A program made the position numbers and the translations under genes. DNA of 64,000 nucleotides from Isoetes taiwanensis (lineage: Eukaryota > Streptophyta > Lycopodiopsida > Isoetales > Isoetaceae), in contig JAJEKV010000093.1 in NCBI GenBank assembly GCA_021234155.1, positions 2,029,712 through 2,093,711 of the forward strand. The letters run 5' to 3'. Every line of letters starts with the position of its first letter. The stretch's first letter is position 1. Shown in pieces: positions 1 to 11,053 of this stretch. The notes beneath the pieces were generated by a model. The model was not told where the DNA came from. It was given only the letters and a program-made list of their open reading frames with translations, and made no database searches.

Positions 1-408
1 ATCGTAAAGGTAGGTAAATTGATGTTTTGGGTGCAATTTACGGTCCGGCCTTTGTAAAGGCAATGCACGGACTCTAAACAAGGCATCAATGCAATGCACT
101 CTCGAAATCTTACAAGGATTAAACGGGCTTGCCAATCAACTAGTGAAGGAGCTAAGCCATGGTGACATTGTTGTTATCCAAGGTAGCGGGGGATCTCATA
201 TGGAGTTGATATCACATGCGTGGGCATTACATTTTGGGTCGTAAGAATGGAGGCAATTAGGAAAATGGTTTTGTGTATGCTAGTAAGTTGTATGTTGCTA
301 TTACAGTGGGCTGAATTTCTATTCTTTGAATTTTTTTATGTTGTATGCTGTTATTACAGTGGGCTTAACTCTCATTCTTTGAATTTATTGATATCCTTGT
401 TCCTTATC
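1..408. other. Non-genic start of copy A
   Basis: Matches 19,924-20,320 in copy B. Open frames here are short, and the longest one runs into the LINE insertion at 409, so it is chimeric. I see no recognisable protein or RNA. Confidence 0.6.
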
Positions 409-933
409 GAAATGTTTGAGGACTCATTGCCTCCATTCTCATTCACGTGCCCACCATTTTCTCGCATCGAGGCGCTTGGTGGATTGGGGAGCCCGCCCTT
501 ACAGGCTCTGTCGGTCTTTGTCAAGCGGGTGCCATTGAGGATGAGTCTCACACTTTCGAGTTGCCGGTGTTGGTCGGATCAGGGCGATATCCTCCCAAAT
601 ACGGTAGGGGCGTGCCCCCTTGCATTTGCCGATGAACACACCGTCGATGCGTGCCACCGGGTCATACATCCGGGGAGTCTTGGACCTGCGAGTCACAGTG
701 TTTGTCCGTGACCAGGCACTCTGGGGTGGTGCATGATTGTATATATTGGGATGTTTTACGCATTTTATATGATTAGCACGATTTTGTCGCTTTGGTGATT
801 CTTTGCCCGCGGTTTTTCCTCGAAAACCCTTGAGGCGGGGTTTTTTAATCCAGGCAAGTAAGTTTCTTTGCGTTTTTGTATTGGGTCCCATAAAAAGATT
901 GGTCTCGTGGGACGATAAAAGTACCTTCCTTCC
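409..933 (+). mobile_element. 5'-truncated LINE 3' end of the pentanucleotide-tail family
   Basis: Absent from copy B, which reads straight through this point. It is flanked by TTCCTTATC at 400-408 and 934-942, a probable 9-bp target-site duplication, although the right copy merges with a CCTT-repeat tail. The insert resembles the 3' part of the minus-strand LINE at the right end of the window: both have a stretch ending CCCATTGAGGATGA, a stem-loop (AAAACCC paired with GGGTTTT, here 822-846) and a terminal GATTGGTCTC..GGACGATAAAA motif before the tail. Only 3' untranslated sequence and perhaps the last codons remain. Open frames on either strand inside it are not genes. Confidence 0.75.
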
Positions 934-2512
934 TTCCTTATCATGTTTTATTAAAAAGGCTCTCAAGTGTTTTGTCCAACTATTTTCTTGTCGGAAGAGC
1001 TTGTCACATTCCGGTTTGAGGCTTATTAGCTTTGTCTAACTTGTTAACATATTGCTGCTTGTCCATTAGCATTTCGGGTTAATCCCATGCAATTCTATCT
1101 CTGTGAAAATTGGTTTCACTTACTTCATTTCTCTTTCCAACCTTGTACTTCTCAAAAGCAACTATATATAAATTTTAATTGGAACCTCCTTGTCTCAGCG
1201 ATGCGAGGCTTTTTGGCACAGATCGAGCGTATCCAATAGAACAATAAGAAACGGGACGTGGAAAAATTATACGGTGCACTCAAATTCACACCCTCACCCT
1301 ATAGCCCCATAACCTTCACTCCAACCCAGTTTACTTTTGCAGAGCAAAAAGGAAAATAAAACTTAATAATGAGTTGTTGCTTTGGTGATTTGGTGCTACT
1401 TTTAAAGTTGATGACATGGAATTAAGACACTAGAACATACTAGCTTTGATATTCTATGTTTCAAGTTTGAAGTTTGTGCTTCGTATTGTGCATACATTTT
1501 AAAAATGTTTGTCTTCACTAGATGCATTTATGTTCTATCACCAAGTTCACGTTCATTAGATCATAAATATTTATTGCTAATAAGGATATAGTAGTAATAA
1601 CACAAAGAAGATTGGAAAAAAAACGTATATATAAGGAAAGGACTACTTTGTAATGCATTTTTGGCATGTAAATGTATGATATGGGTTGCATTTCCTTACC
1701 ATTGACTAGTCGTATTACAAGGGGTTTATGATATAAATGTATGGTATACAATAGGTTTTTGGGTTACATGAGTAATGCAGATAGCATATCCACCTATAGT
1801 ATAGGTGAACCCCGAGGGTAAACTACATGGTTTTGTTTTTGGCAATTGGTAATTCCCTTTGAAACTAAATATTTTGCATAAACAACATAGGAGCACTTTG
1901 AGTGTAGCAATACTGTGAAAGAAAAGCACACATCGATTGACTAGCCTTAATGTTATGTTTACCAAAGGAGTTTGTTTTTCTTTTAAGAAAGTTTTTCATA
2001 GAACCACCTTGTTCTTAGCCTTTTCATCTTTTCTAGATTTGAACAAATAGAATTTCATGTTCATAGATGAACTCAACTAGATTGAATCGACCATTCAATC
2101 CTATATCATACATGTGCAATTTCACATATTTGCTACAAATATAATACGTGGTTCTTGAATATTTCAAGTGGCTGCATTTTGAATTAGTAAATATGTTACC
2201 ATGTATATCATTTTAACTCTTGATAGATCACGTCTATTGCAGCAATATCTAGTTGTGACATGTTTTGATTCACCTCCATATTTCTCCTTGGAAAGAGCTA
2301 AAAGTAAATTTCTATATTGAGGGTTTTATATGGTCGTGTGAATTTGCTAAAATGCTTTAATGCTAAGAAACATCTTTGGTAATAGGTCTAGTGTCTTTTT
2401 ATGAATGACTCCCCATTCTTCATCCGTTATAGAGTGTGAGACCTACAAAAGGGATATTTTTTTGTTATGATCACCAAAGCTGCCATCGATTTTGTACCCT
2501 TCAATAAAGGTT
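934..2512. other. Non-genic AT-rich sequence shared by both copies
   Basis: Matches copy B at 20,315-20,813, 24,040-24,838 and 30,723-31,010; B is interrupted by the 3.1 kb TIR element/MITE and the copia element. The empty copia site is at about 2,222-2,227, where a single GATAG stands in place of the duplicated GATAG that flanks the element in B. I found no coding region or structured RNA. Confidence 0.6.
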
Positions 2513-2773
2513 GACATAAATTTGAGATTATATTAATGCATAAATGCATCTACCTCGATTAACTCATATTCGCTTTATTTATAGATGGGGAAGTTGAGAT
2601 TTTTTCTTTGCATTCCATTCAAGGGTGATTGATTCGTCCAAGAAAGTACAAGCCAAATTGCGTACTTGTAGTCATTGATTTCCTTTTCGCGTGCGTGCAA
2701 TCAATTTGATCCATGTGACCCTGCTCACCTATTCTCCACTATAGGAGAACTAACACCAGTGAAAAAGCCCAAA
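2513..2773. other. Block of about 260 bp present in copy A only
   Basis: Copy B goes directly from CCTTCAATA to CCAAACCACC at about 31,007-31,010. I see no terminal repeats or flanking duplication, so a deletion in B is as likely as an insertion in A. No gene is visible. Confidence 0.55.
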
Positions 2774-2913
2774 CCACCAAAATAACAAATACCCTATCAT
2801 TTCTACGGAACACAACGATGTGGAGCTGCATTATTAGCTTGAACACGGATATGAATCTGGCTGAACTTAGCATAAGCTCTAAACAAAGCTTTTGCAAGAG
2901 TATGATATATACA

Positions 2914-4326
2914 CACGGGGGTGACTCGAAACGAGAGTGTTGGATAGGCATATTCACCCCTTATTCCTTAATCTACACCGCACGTAAAGTTCCTCGTTTG
3001 TGGGGTATGCAAGTACAAAATTTGCTATATGGTATAACAAGATTAGCAAAATACTATAAGATTTCAAAGCGGAATACTATATGGTGTTGATTTTGTGCGT
3101 GCAAAATACAATTATGAGGGCTCTCGGCTGCCCTGCGTCATCCCCCGTGTGAATATGCACCCAAACCAAAGGGGGTTTAAGGGGGATTTTAATTTAAATG
3201 TGTTGGACCCACTGGTTGTGTTAATTAATGCCAATGGTAGTTATGTGTTGGTTGTTAATGTCAATGGTTGTTATGTGTTGGGGATTTAATTTTTATATGT
3301 TGGATGTTAATGGTTTGTGTTGCAAAATTTTTTTTGGCCTTGAGGGCCTTAGGGACCAGGTGTGACAAAAATTTTAGAATTCAAACCAGAAAAAACTAGA
3401 ATTCATTTGAGGTTTTCATCACTTGTAGCTTTTGAATTTCATCACAATAAAATAAATAGAACATAAATAAAAGTTACCATAAAGATAGAGAGGATTGATC
3501 CCATTATTCTTCTGAAAGTCATAAAGTTTGCAACACCCATACACAAACATTTTTTCAACTGGAATTTAACTTGTGACCTTTGGCCTCCATAGATTCTTGT
3601 GGTGAGAAACCAAAGTGGGAAACTTTTTTCTTGTTAGCACAAGGATCTAGAAGCCTTGGAATTTGCTTAATAACGCCTCAAAATCTAAAATGCATGGTAA
3701 TTTTTGCAAGCTTCATTGAATGAGCTATAAAACAATATCCAATAAGCGCAATCTGTATTAATCGGTGATAGGATGTGAAAGCCTACTAAACCTGGCCTAA
3801 AATTGCTGTTTTAGCATAGATAACAACCAAACATATCCATATCATATACTATCAAAAGATCTCGGGGAGAGCTTTCCAAGCATAATAAAAATCATCTCAA
3901 AGCGAGGCTCGGATCAAACGTTATGATAATAAATGTGTTGCCGATTGGGGAAACCGCACTACATCGCCACACACACAAAAAGGGCTTTGTTGTGAGCCAT
4001 TGGTTGTTGACCATTATGCACCACACACACAAAAAAGGGCTTTTATTGTGAGCCATTGGTTGTTGACCATTATGCACCACACGCACAAAAAGGGCTTTTG
4101 TTGTGAACCATTGGTTGTTGACCATTATGCACCACACGCACAAAAAAGGGCTTTTGTTGTGAGCCATTGGTTGTTGACCATTGGAAAAAAAAAAGGCTAA
4201 AATCAATGGCTCGAAAATGGTGCACTCTAGATGTACGCATTAGTACATCCATTTGAATACATCACGAAATCATAGGAAAACCTTAGTGAAAAGCGTACAA
4301 AAACACAAAGAAAACCCCATGTTATT
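2914..4326. mobile_element. Unclassified 1.4 kb insertion in copy A carrying a minisatellite
   Basis: Copy B passes from the GTATGATATATAC context to the TATTGT..GCATTCTTGGG context at about 31,150-31,160 with nothing between. The block contains low-complexity TGTTGG/TTAATG-rich sequence (3,180-3,320) and a fourfold tandem repeat (3,966-4,183). I could not find inverted or direct terminal repeats, a poly(A) tail or coding similarity. A non-autonomous DNA element is possible but unproven. Confidence 0.45.
3966..4183 (+). repeat. Minisatellite, four units of 53-57 bp
   Basis: Four head-to-tail units start at about 3,966, 4,019, 4,076 and 4,130. Each has a CACACA(A)n stretch, AGGGCTTT, GTGAGCCATTGGTTGTTG and ACCATTATGCAC. 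The units differ by a few substitutions and by the length of the A run. Open frames cross it in several phases only because the unit lengths vary; it is not coding. Confidence 0.9.
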
Positions 4327-5476
4327 ATGCTACATATTATTGTTCTGCATTCTTGGGTATAAGTTAAAGCATGTTCTGTTTGACCTTTAAGATATCCTGA
4401 CATAAGGGGTCCAGGATTCTCATCCCTATGAAGCAACAAGTTCAAAGCAGGTTGAGCATCATAGATTTTTACAAGATCTCCTACCATAACTGGAAAAATG
4501 AACAGCCTCATTCTCATTAACCATAAAAGACATGATACATGGATTGGCAATCATTAAGTTGTTAGTCTGGTTTGGTAAGAAGCATGTTGGCAACATTCAA
4601 CATAAGTTACAAGATGCCATTATTCCAAATTTTCAAGTTAAGAATATGTGTTATCGTTTGTTTCAGATGGTACTAAATTCTCCATGGTTTTTATTTGAAT
4701 GTGAATTGAAATTCCACACATCTCTTTCTTGGATATAGCACCATATATTGCCAATAATTCTAAATTCATAATATTGCTATCAATCTGAAAAATTCATTTG
4801 TTCATATTCTGGCATGACTGATACTTAAAACACGGGTCGAGAGGCTACTTACAACTTTTATATATCCATTGAGACAAGAAAGATGCTTGTAGAAGCTTGG
4901 TGAACTAAAGTCATATGCTTCATATGCATTATAAATACACGTCTCTGCAGACAAGCGTATATAGTTTTTAAGCAAAATAATAACACTTTTGAGCAAATAT
5001 TTTTAGTCATGATGCAATAAATGTAACTAGGCCTCACTTTCATGCATTCATCGTCTACAAAATGGCTATCGTTCGGGGGGAGGGGGGGGGGGGAAGAGGG
5101 GGGAGGGAGGGAGGAGAGGGGCCAATTCCCATAAAGTCATGGTATCAAGTATTCTATTATCTAGGACGTAGCAATTTGAATTGATTGTCAAAACATGTTT
5201 TAAACTATGATTTAAGCAACTTCACCCTCCGCCATGGAGGGCAACCCTCCCGTCATAACACCTTGTTTCCCTCTGTTTAGCACTATTAATGATACACGTA
5301 CCCATATTCTAAAATACAAGGCAATCATAACAAGGAAGAATTTTAGATCATCTAGGAATATTCAAAGCAATAGATAATGAAAACTACTAAGCATGTTTTG
5401 TTTATATTTGTACATATAGCAAGATCCATATTGCGAAACCTACAAAATTATGAAACCAACTATCTAAATTAAACAA
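4327..5476. other. Non-genic sequence shared by both copies
   Basis: Matches copy B at about 31,155-32,263. Apart from the G-rich tract at 5,075-5,121 it is AT-rich, with only short unsupported open frames. Confidence 0.6.
5075..5121 (+). repeat. Poly-purine G-rich tract
   Basis: About 45 bases of almost uninterrupted G and A, with many runs of three or more G. The corresponding tract in copy B (31,885-31,912) is shorter. It could form a G-quadruplex, but the length difference may equally be replication slippage or homopolymer sequencing error. Confidence 0.8.
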
Positions 5477-6613
5477 TATAGAAATAGGGTCGAGTTTTTT
5501 GTCAACGGTGCATTTATAGGTTGACATCGTGGCAAGGCCTACAACCAGGAATAGTAGTTGGGTACCCTAATTCCGAGATTCTGAGTTCGACCAGGTCACT
5601 TATTACATTCTTGTTTTTCGGACTTGATTCAATACTTGTTCCAAAGACGTAATTTTTTTTGGTTCAATACGTTAAAATTTAAAACCAACCAGATTCAAAA
5701 GCCAAAATTGGTTTTGCATTCAAAGATCAAACGCCACACTGTCGGTTTTTAACATTCAAAAGCCACTGTAATTTTTCCAAACAACACAAATACAAACTGT
5801 GATTTTCCAGAAAAGAACCGATAGCAAAATCCCGTTTCTCCTGCAAAGAAGCAGGACAACGAAGGCCAGATTCTTCAAGAAGGCACCTTTGGCGCAAGGA
5901 TGCTTGGAAACGAAAAAAAATAACGACATTTAAGAAGATTCTCTGAGAAAGGGGATAAGTTTCCATGGGCGGCCTCACAGCTTCAAAGATCAGAGCTTTT
6001 CTTCATTTTTCCTACCCTGCTATCTTGCATGCAACTAAAAATATTTCGACATCGCACTTACATCCCAAAAGAACCGCCATTTTTCTGAAACTAAGAGTTC
6101 CTGCCCTGCTGTCCTGCATGCAACTAGAAATATTTCCACATTCGCACTTACATCCCAAAGGACCGCCATTTTTTTAAAACTAAGGGTTCACCTGCTTTGC
6201 CGCCGCATGCAACTAAAAAATATTTCCACATCCGCACTAAAGAACCGCCATTTTTCTGAAACTAAGAGTTCTGTAGGATTCCTGAGCATTAAGAGCAAGA
6301 TTTGGCAAGGCCGATCCTCCATAACCATCTACTTGCAAGACCTGCGATAAGGTTATTAACAAGAAAAAACTTGCATGCAAGAAAATGCAAGAAGTTTGCA
6401 TAAAAAAACTTACCTGATACCCAGAGAGACATCAAAACTCGCCGTAATAGGCATGTAACTGGGCCAGCGCCTTCATTACTCGCCGAAATAGAGAGGTAAC
6501 TAGCCCATCGCCTTCATTCGCATTTGAAGAGACCATGCCCAACCAATTGGCCTTGAGAGGAGGAGAAGAAAACAAGGCAAAAGGGGGCAAAAAAATTCTC
6601 CCCTATTTCTATA
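5477..6613. mobile_element. TIR element of about 1.1 kb, non-autonomous
   Basis: Present in copy A only. It begins TATAGAAATAGGG and ends with the exact reverse complement CCCTATTTCTATA. If the outer TA on each side is counted as target, it is flanked by TA, as in Tc1/mariner-type insertion, but the TIR does not match a family I recognise. It has no transposase-like coding sequence. It contains three imperfect tandem units of 81-91 bp (6,011-6,271) and directly abuts a MITE at 6,614; copy B has neither. Confidence 0.7.
6011..6271 (+). repeat. Three imperfect tandem units of 81-91 bp
   Basis: Units start near 6,011, 6,100 and 6,191. Each runs from a CCT(A/G)C..GC start through GCATGCAACTA, AAATATTTC, CGCACTTACATC and GAACCGCCATTTTT to AACTAAG(A/G)GTT. 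The third unit is shorter. They lie inside the TIR element at 5,477-6,613. Confidence 0.85.
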
Positions 6614-6732
6614 TTGTGGGGGAAGGGCACTTGGTTTTTTAGGTGGTGTGGTGACCCGCTCCCGGCTAATGCCGGTCGCGGGACCCCACCGTCCACCCGG
6701 AAAGGGGTCCCAAGTGCCCTTCCCCCATACAA
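6614..6732. mobile_element. MITE of about 115 bp with GC-rich inverted ends
   Basis: Left end TTGTGGGGGAAGGGCACTTGG is mirrored by CCAAGTGCCCTTCCCCC followed by ATACAA on the right. It is absent from copy B, where the flanks join as ACAATATGCAAAC. The interior is GC-rich, with GACCCGCTCCCGG and GGGACCCCACC. The ends and interior resemble the MITE at 23,931-24,039, so the two may belong to one group. Confidence 0.75.
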
Positions 6733-9700
6733 TATGCAAACTTTGCAAAATAGACTAATATCATTTAAAGTTGACTATAAGTCAAAAGAATCTCACAAAG
6801 CTTACTTATTTTCACAAAGAATTATCTCATGTTCTTTTCCATTATTGCATCCTCATGTCACAAAGAATTATCTCATGTTCTTTTCCATTATTGCATCCTC
6901 ATGCAAACAAAGTTTAATAAACTTAATGGAGAAGAACTTTTGGTTGCCACTAACTAAACAATACACCAATTATTGTAATGGTTATAAGATGAGTTGTGAG
7001 ATATATTGGTCTTCACCCTTCACCTAGGCTATCAAGGGATATTACTATGCTTACATATCAAAATGGAGTCAACCATTCAAGCCACTAAATTTAAGCCTAC
7101 AAAAGTCACCATCATTATAAATATACATGCAACCTCCATAATCTATTCAAAGAGGATGCTATCAAGGCCAAATGATTTAACGAGTTAAATCCTAAAACCA
7201 TATATTACCATCAAGATATGCAATGCATTTCAAACACTTAATCTTTACAAATTTCTTGCATTCTCCAAAGCAATTCTTAGATTCTTAAAATATGGTCCAG
7301 CTATGAATCCAAGCTAATCATCTAATGTAGCTATAATCCAACAATTTGTATCAATAACAAACTTTTATAACTATATCAATATTTCTGGAAATCTGTCGAA
7401 CAATTCAGGCCAAATCCTAGCGAAACCTAGAAAGCGTTGTTCAATGAGCCTATGTAATATTAAGTAGTTGGTTAGGTAAATGTTCACCAAGCCAATGATG
7501 CTTAGCTAATCTTTTCGAATGATCAGCCTTTTGCATGAACATTAGTGATTTAGCCAATTGAACCTTATAACTTCTTCATCTATAGTTACTTCTGTAAAAT
7601 AACTAATTTACTTAAACTGATTGAATAAATTAGCATATACTGCACTAAATGTCATGTTGTGCTTACTATAAATGGTTGCGAAGTCATTATTGAGTAGCAG
7701 AAAGCACCTTCTGAATGTCGTCTCCTTGTGGTTATAAGCAGTATTACCATATGTATGATTGAAGTGTGACTTGGAAGGTGCCCATCCTTCAAGTGACAGG
7801 GTGAAATGATTATGGACATGAATTTTCGCAGGCTTGTGATGCTTGTATGGTGACCTTATTGTATGGCGAGCTTGCCATTCTTGAGCATGGATGGATTCAA
7901 AGGTGTAGAGATTTGCCCAAGAGATCTAAAAAATTGTCCAAATTCTGAGAGTACTGCTATATAGTAGTTGTTTGTGGATGTGGATGTGTGAAGGAAAGTA
8001 ATAACATTTTACTAGTAATGGTGCCTAATGTTGTTGGGCATAAGTTGGAAGTCTGCAAATGTTTTGACCACAATTAGAAAAGCGTGCAGTAATAACCCAA
8101 CTTTTGTAACCTTATATTATAACAAAAATATCCAATGACTTAACAACATTGAAAAGAAACTTAGCTCCTTCATGTTAGATAGTGTTGCATCGGCATTTTT
8201 TAAAGCTTTGAATAAAACAACACGATGCTTGTTCATAGAAAATCTGAATGAGAGTAGAGTGTTAATCTGAGTAGGTTTGAGATGAGGCTATAGTCAAATT
8301 CTATTAGTCTTTGTGAGGTTGGGCATAAGGTGGGACATTGTAAATGATCAATTGGAGTCATCATCCTTAGTATTGATAAATAGCTACATGCTCAAAATGT
8401 TGTGGATGTCAAATTATAATACGTGAATCTTATGGAATTGTTATGAAGTTGAACATTAATAATGTCAACGTCCAAGTGCAGCTACTATTATGGTATCACT
8501 TTAGCAAAGTGAAAGGTCACCTTACATTTGAATATTATGGTCCAAGCTTTTCTAGCCTTACATTTGGATATTATGGTCCAAATGTTTTGGCCTTTGTTTA
8601 TAAAAAAAATGGACAATATCATGCATATTCTAAGCAGTTTGTTGCCTATATGAGTAGGTCTAACATTAGATTAAACAAACACGGCGCTATTCTAAGTCTC
8701 CCAAACCATTGGGCAAAGTGGACGACTTTGTTTGATGTGGAAATGTCGCCATTTACTGTGTGAATATGATACAATGGCAGAATGGGCAATCGACAGCCCA
8801 GATAATACAAAGTTATTTATTTTGATGTTCTCGTGTGCATATGTACTGAAAGTTTGCTTCTCTACCTTGTCCATGCTAGGCACATCCTGTTATCATAGCA
8901 CTCCATGATATGACATTATGGGCAGATATCAAATTGAACAAATGACAAGCATCCTATATGTTCCCACATGTACAATACATAAGCAGTCTATCCAACTAAA
9001 CATGTTGTTTTTCCTCTTATACATATCCTGCAATCAGTACACCCATAACTTGACAATGCATTTTGATGACTTGTCAAGAACTATACATCTTCTACACTTA
9101 ACGTAAGGCTTCATGCCACCACAACATCTAATAGAAGATCAAGTTTGTGCAAAAGAGAGGAAGTAGAAGACCAATGCTTATAATTGTATTATGGTTGTGC
9201 AAAAGAGAGGAAGTTAGCTTGCATACTGCAAGAATGCCAATAAATAAATATTTTCCACTTATGCTATTTTTGCATTTGCAAATCGCAATGACCAACGAAT
9301 AATTTGGATAATTGAGTTAATGCTTGTAAATGAGGTGCGACAAATGAAGATGGCAATTTATAGAAACAAACTTTAATAATGTTGTAGCAACCATTGTCAA
9401 TTACTCCAAATTAGTTTGAATCCTGCAATACACTCCAGTGCGTTGCACCATAGATAAATTTCTGTCTAGAAGCACATCTTATGATGCAGATAAGAAAGAG
9501 TGCAAACTACCAATGTTAATAAGGATTTAATGTAAAAGACTTGCGATGTTTGAGTTCTTGAGCAAAGCCACGCTGCCATCAGAATAATCTTTAGAGAAAC
9601 CTAGCAATAAAAAAATTCTAGAAACAGAGGCTCATTCTTCTCCATTTTAGTTAACTATGAGAGGCTCATTCTTCTCCATTTTAGTTAGCTATGGGATTAA

Positions 9701-10529
9701 TCCTCGCTTGGTTCATGTACAACAAATGTTGAAACATTCTGCCATAACTTTGTAGAATTCAAATGGCTGATCTCAATGCATTCAACATTTTTTATTCCAA
9801 TGTGAGTGTGCCATGTAAATCAACTATGAACTCTTACACTCTGACTGTGGTGTCATAGCATTCGCATTCGTCCAAAAAGAAATGGTTTGTGGCTCTCACC
9901 TCTTATGAAGAGAATCATGTGCCAAATCAAATGGTTACCTATTGAAATGCCTTGTTCAGATACAATAAACTGTAAAACATTCTGTTATAATTGTGCGAGG
10001 CAAATAGCTGTTCTCAATGCATTCAATATCTTTCTATTCCAATGTCAGTGTGCCATGTAAGTCGATTATGAACTCTTAAAATCTAACCGTCGTGTTACAA
10101 TATATTCACTTAAAGAATTTGAATACCAATCACCTCCCAAACGAAATGATTACAAAAGAAATCTGTGGGTCTCACCTCCTTGTAAAGAGAACCATGTGAT
10201 AACATCTGTGTGATGCAAAAACAGGGGTAGATCTGAATGGTACGTAGGTTATAGAGTCCCAATATTTCACATGCAACCTTTAAGCAACCATTCTAAGACT
10301 GTCAATACACGGCCCTGTTCTTGGGTTTTAAAAAAGAGAGCATTTTATCCTTACAATTATCAGCTTCAGTGTATTCAGCAATGCTATGGACAAATGCAAA
10401 ATGCTAATAAATTATCAAACGCCCCTATATTTAAACTATAATACATGATGAACATAGAGCTTCTGGTATAATTCTTAGAAAGGGTTCTGCATGAAATTTA
10501 TAGCTGATCCAGTAACATGTCGGTTGTGG
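6733..10529. other. Non-genic AT-rich sequence shared by both copies
   Basis: Matches copy B at 32,264-34,240 and 49,691-51,529. The gypsy element of B sits at the equivalent of about 8,685. Local tandem duplications lie at 6,812-6,903, 8,519-8,582 (ATTATGGTCCAA units) and about 9,622-9,694 (GAGGCTCATTCTTC units). Open frames of 60-106 codons do not resemble known proteins and are not kept between copies. Confidence 0.6.
6812..6903 (+). repeat. 46-bp tandem duplication
   Basis: Two perfect copies of a unit starting TCACAAAGAATTATC and ending CATCCTCATG. The same duplication is in copy B at about 32,343-32,437, so it predates the A/B split. Confidence 0.9.
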
Positions 10530-11053
10530 TCTAATCACATCTCCAACGGATCTAGAATTGCACTACTTGCGGTAGAGGCTAGAGGCTATGCTAGAACAAA
10601 TACGAATTTCCATAGCCGGTTTGGTCATGGTTACTATCTCTCTTCCATGTGGTCTTGACTAGCCAGGTGCTTCTCGCCATTTATCCTTCCACTTGGAACA
10701 CTTTGCGACAACGGGCTTTCCTCTTAGCTTGAGCCTGGTTGTTGTGGTCTATTTGGAAAAAGAAGGCGAATGTATATCTTCAAGGGCTTATCAATTCATG
10801 TCAACCAACGCGTCTTCACGAGGCGCAAGATAGATTGGTGAAGGCATACTTATGTTCTCAGCTTGCTCCTGAGAAAAAACGTTTGATTTTTGAGGAATAT
10901 TTGGGTATCTTATCTTATGCATAGACAAGTGCCTGCACTCAGTGGATTATCTTTGTCTGCTGAGATTTTATTCCTGTCTCTGCATTTATGTGTGTACTTC
11001 TTCTGGAATTTTGAATAAGAGGTTGTCGTCCTTCAAAAAAAAAAAAAAAAAAA
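10530..11053 (+). mobile_element. Truncated poly(A) LINE 3' end (copy A)
   Basis: A short frame ending at 10,924 reads like the extreme C-terminus of plant L1-type LINE ORF2: a tryptophan-rich LLWSIWKK(K/R) segment as seen after the zinc-binding RVT domain, then an APEKKRLIFEEYLG segment before the stop. A 3' untranslated region ends GTCGTCCTTC followed by about 18 A (11,036-11,053). The same fragment is in copy B at 51,530-52,062, so it is older than the duplication. The 5' limit is uncertain and no clear target-site duplication was seen. Its tail motif matches the minus-strand insertion at 14,120-14,225. Confidence 0.7.

Noticed and set aside
220-711. 163-codon open frame on the plus strand
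   Set aside because: It starts in non-genic copy A sequence and runs into the LINE insertion at 409; the copy B counterpart ends early.
499-966. 155-codon minus-strand frame
   Set aside because: It lies antisense inside a truncated LINE 3' end and crosses its tail; no protein similarity.
3966-4183. Regular repeats resembling a CRISPR array
   Set aside because: Units are directly adjacent with no unique spacers, in a plant nuclear context; a minisatellite.
5075-5121. G-rich tract as telomeric or centromeric sequence
   Set aside because: It is an irregular purine run, not a telomere repeat, and sits within ordinary duplicated sequence.
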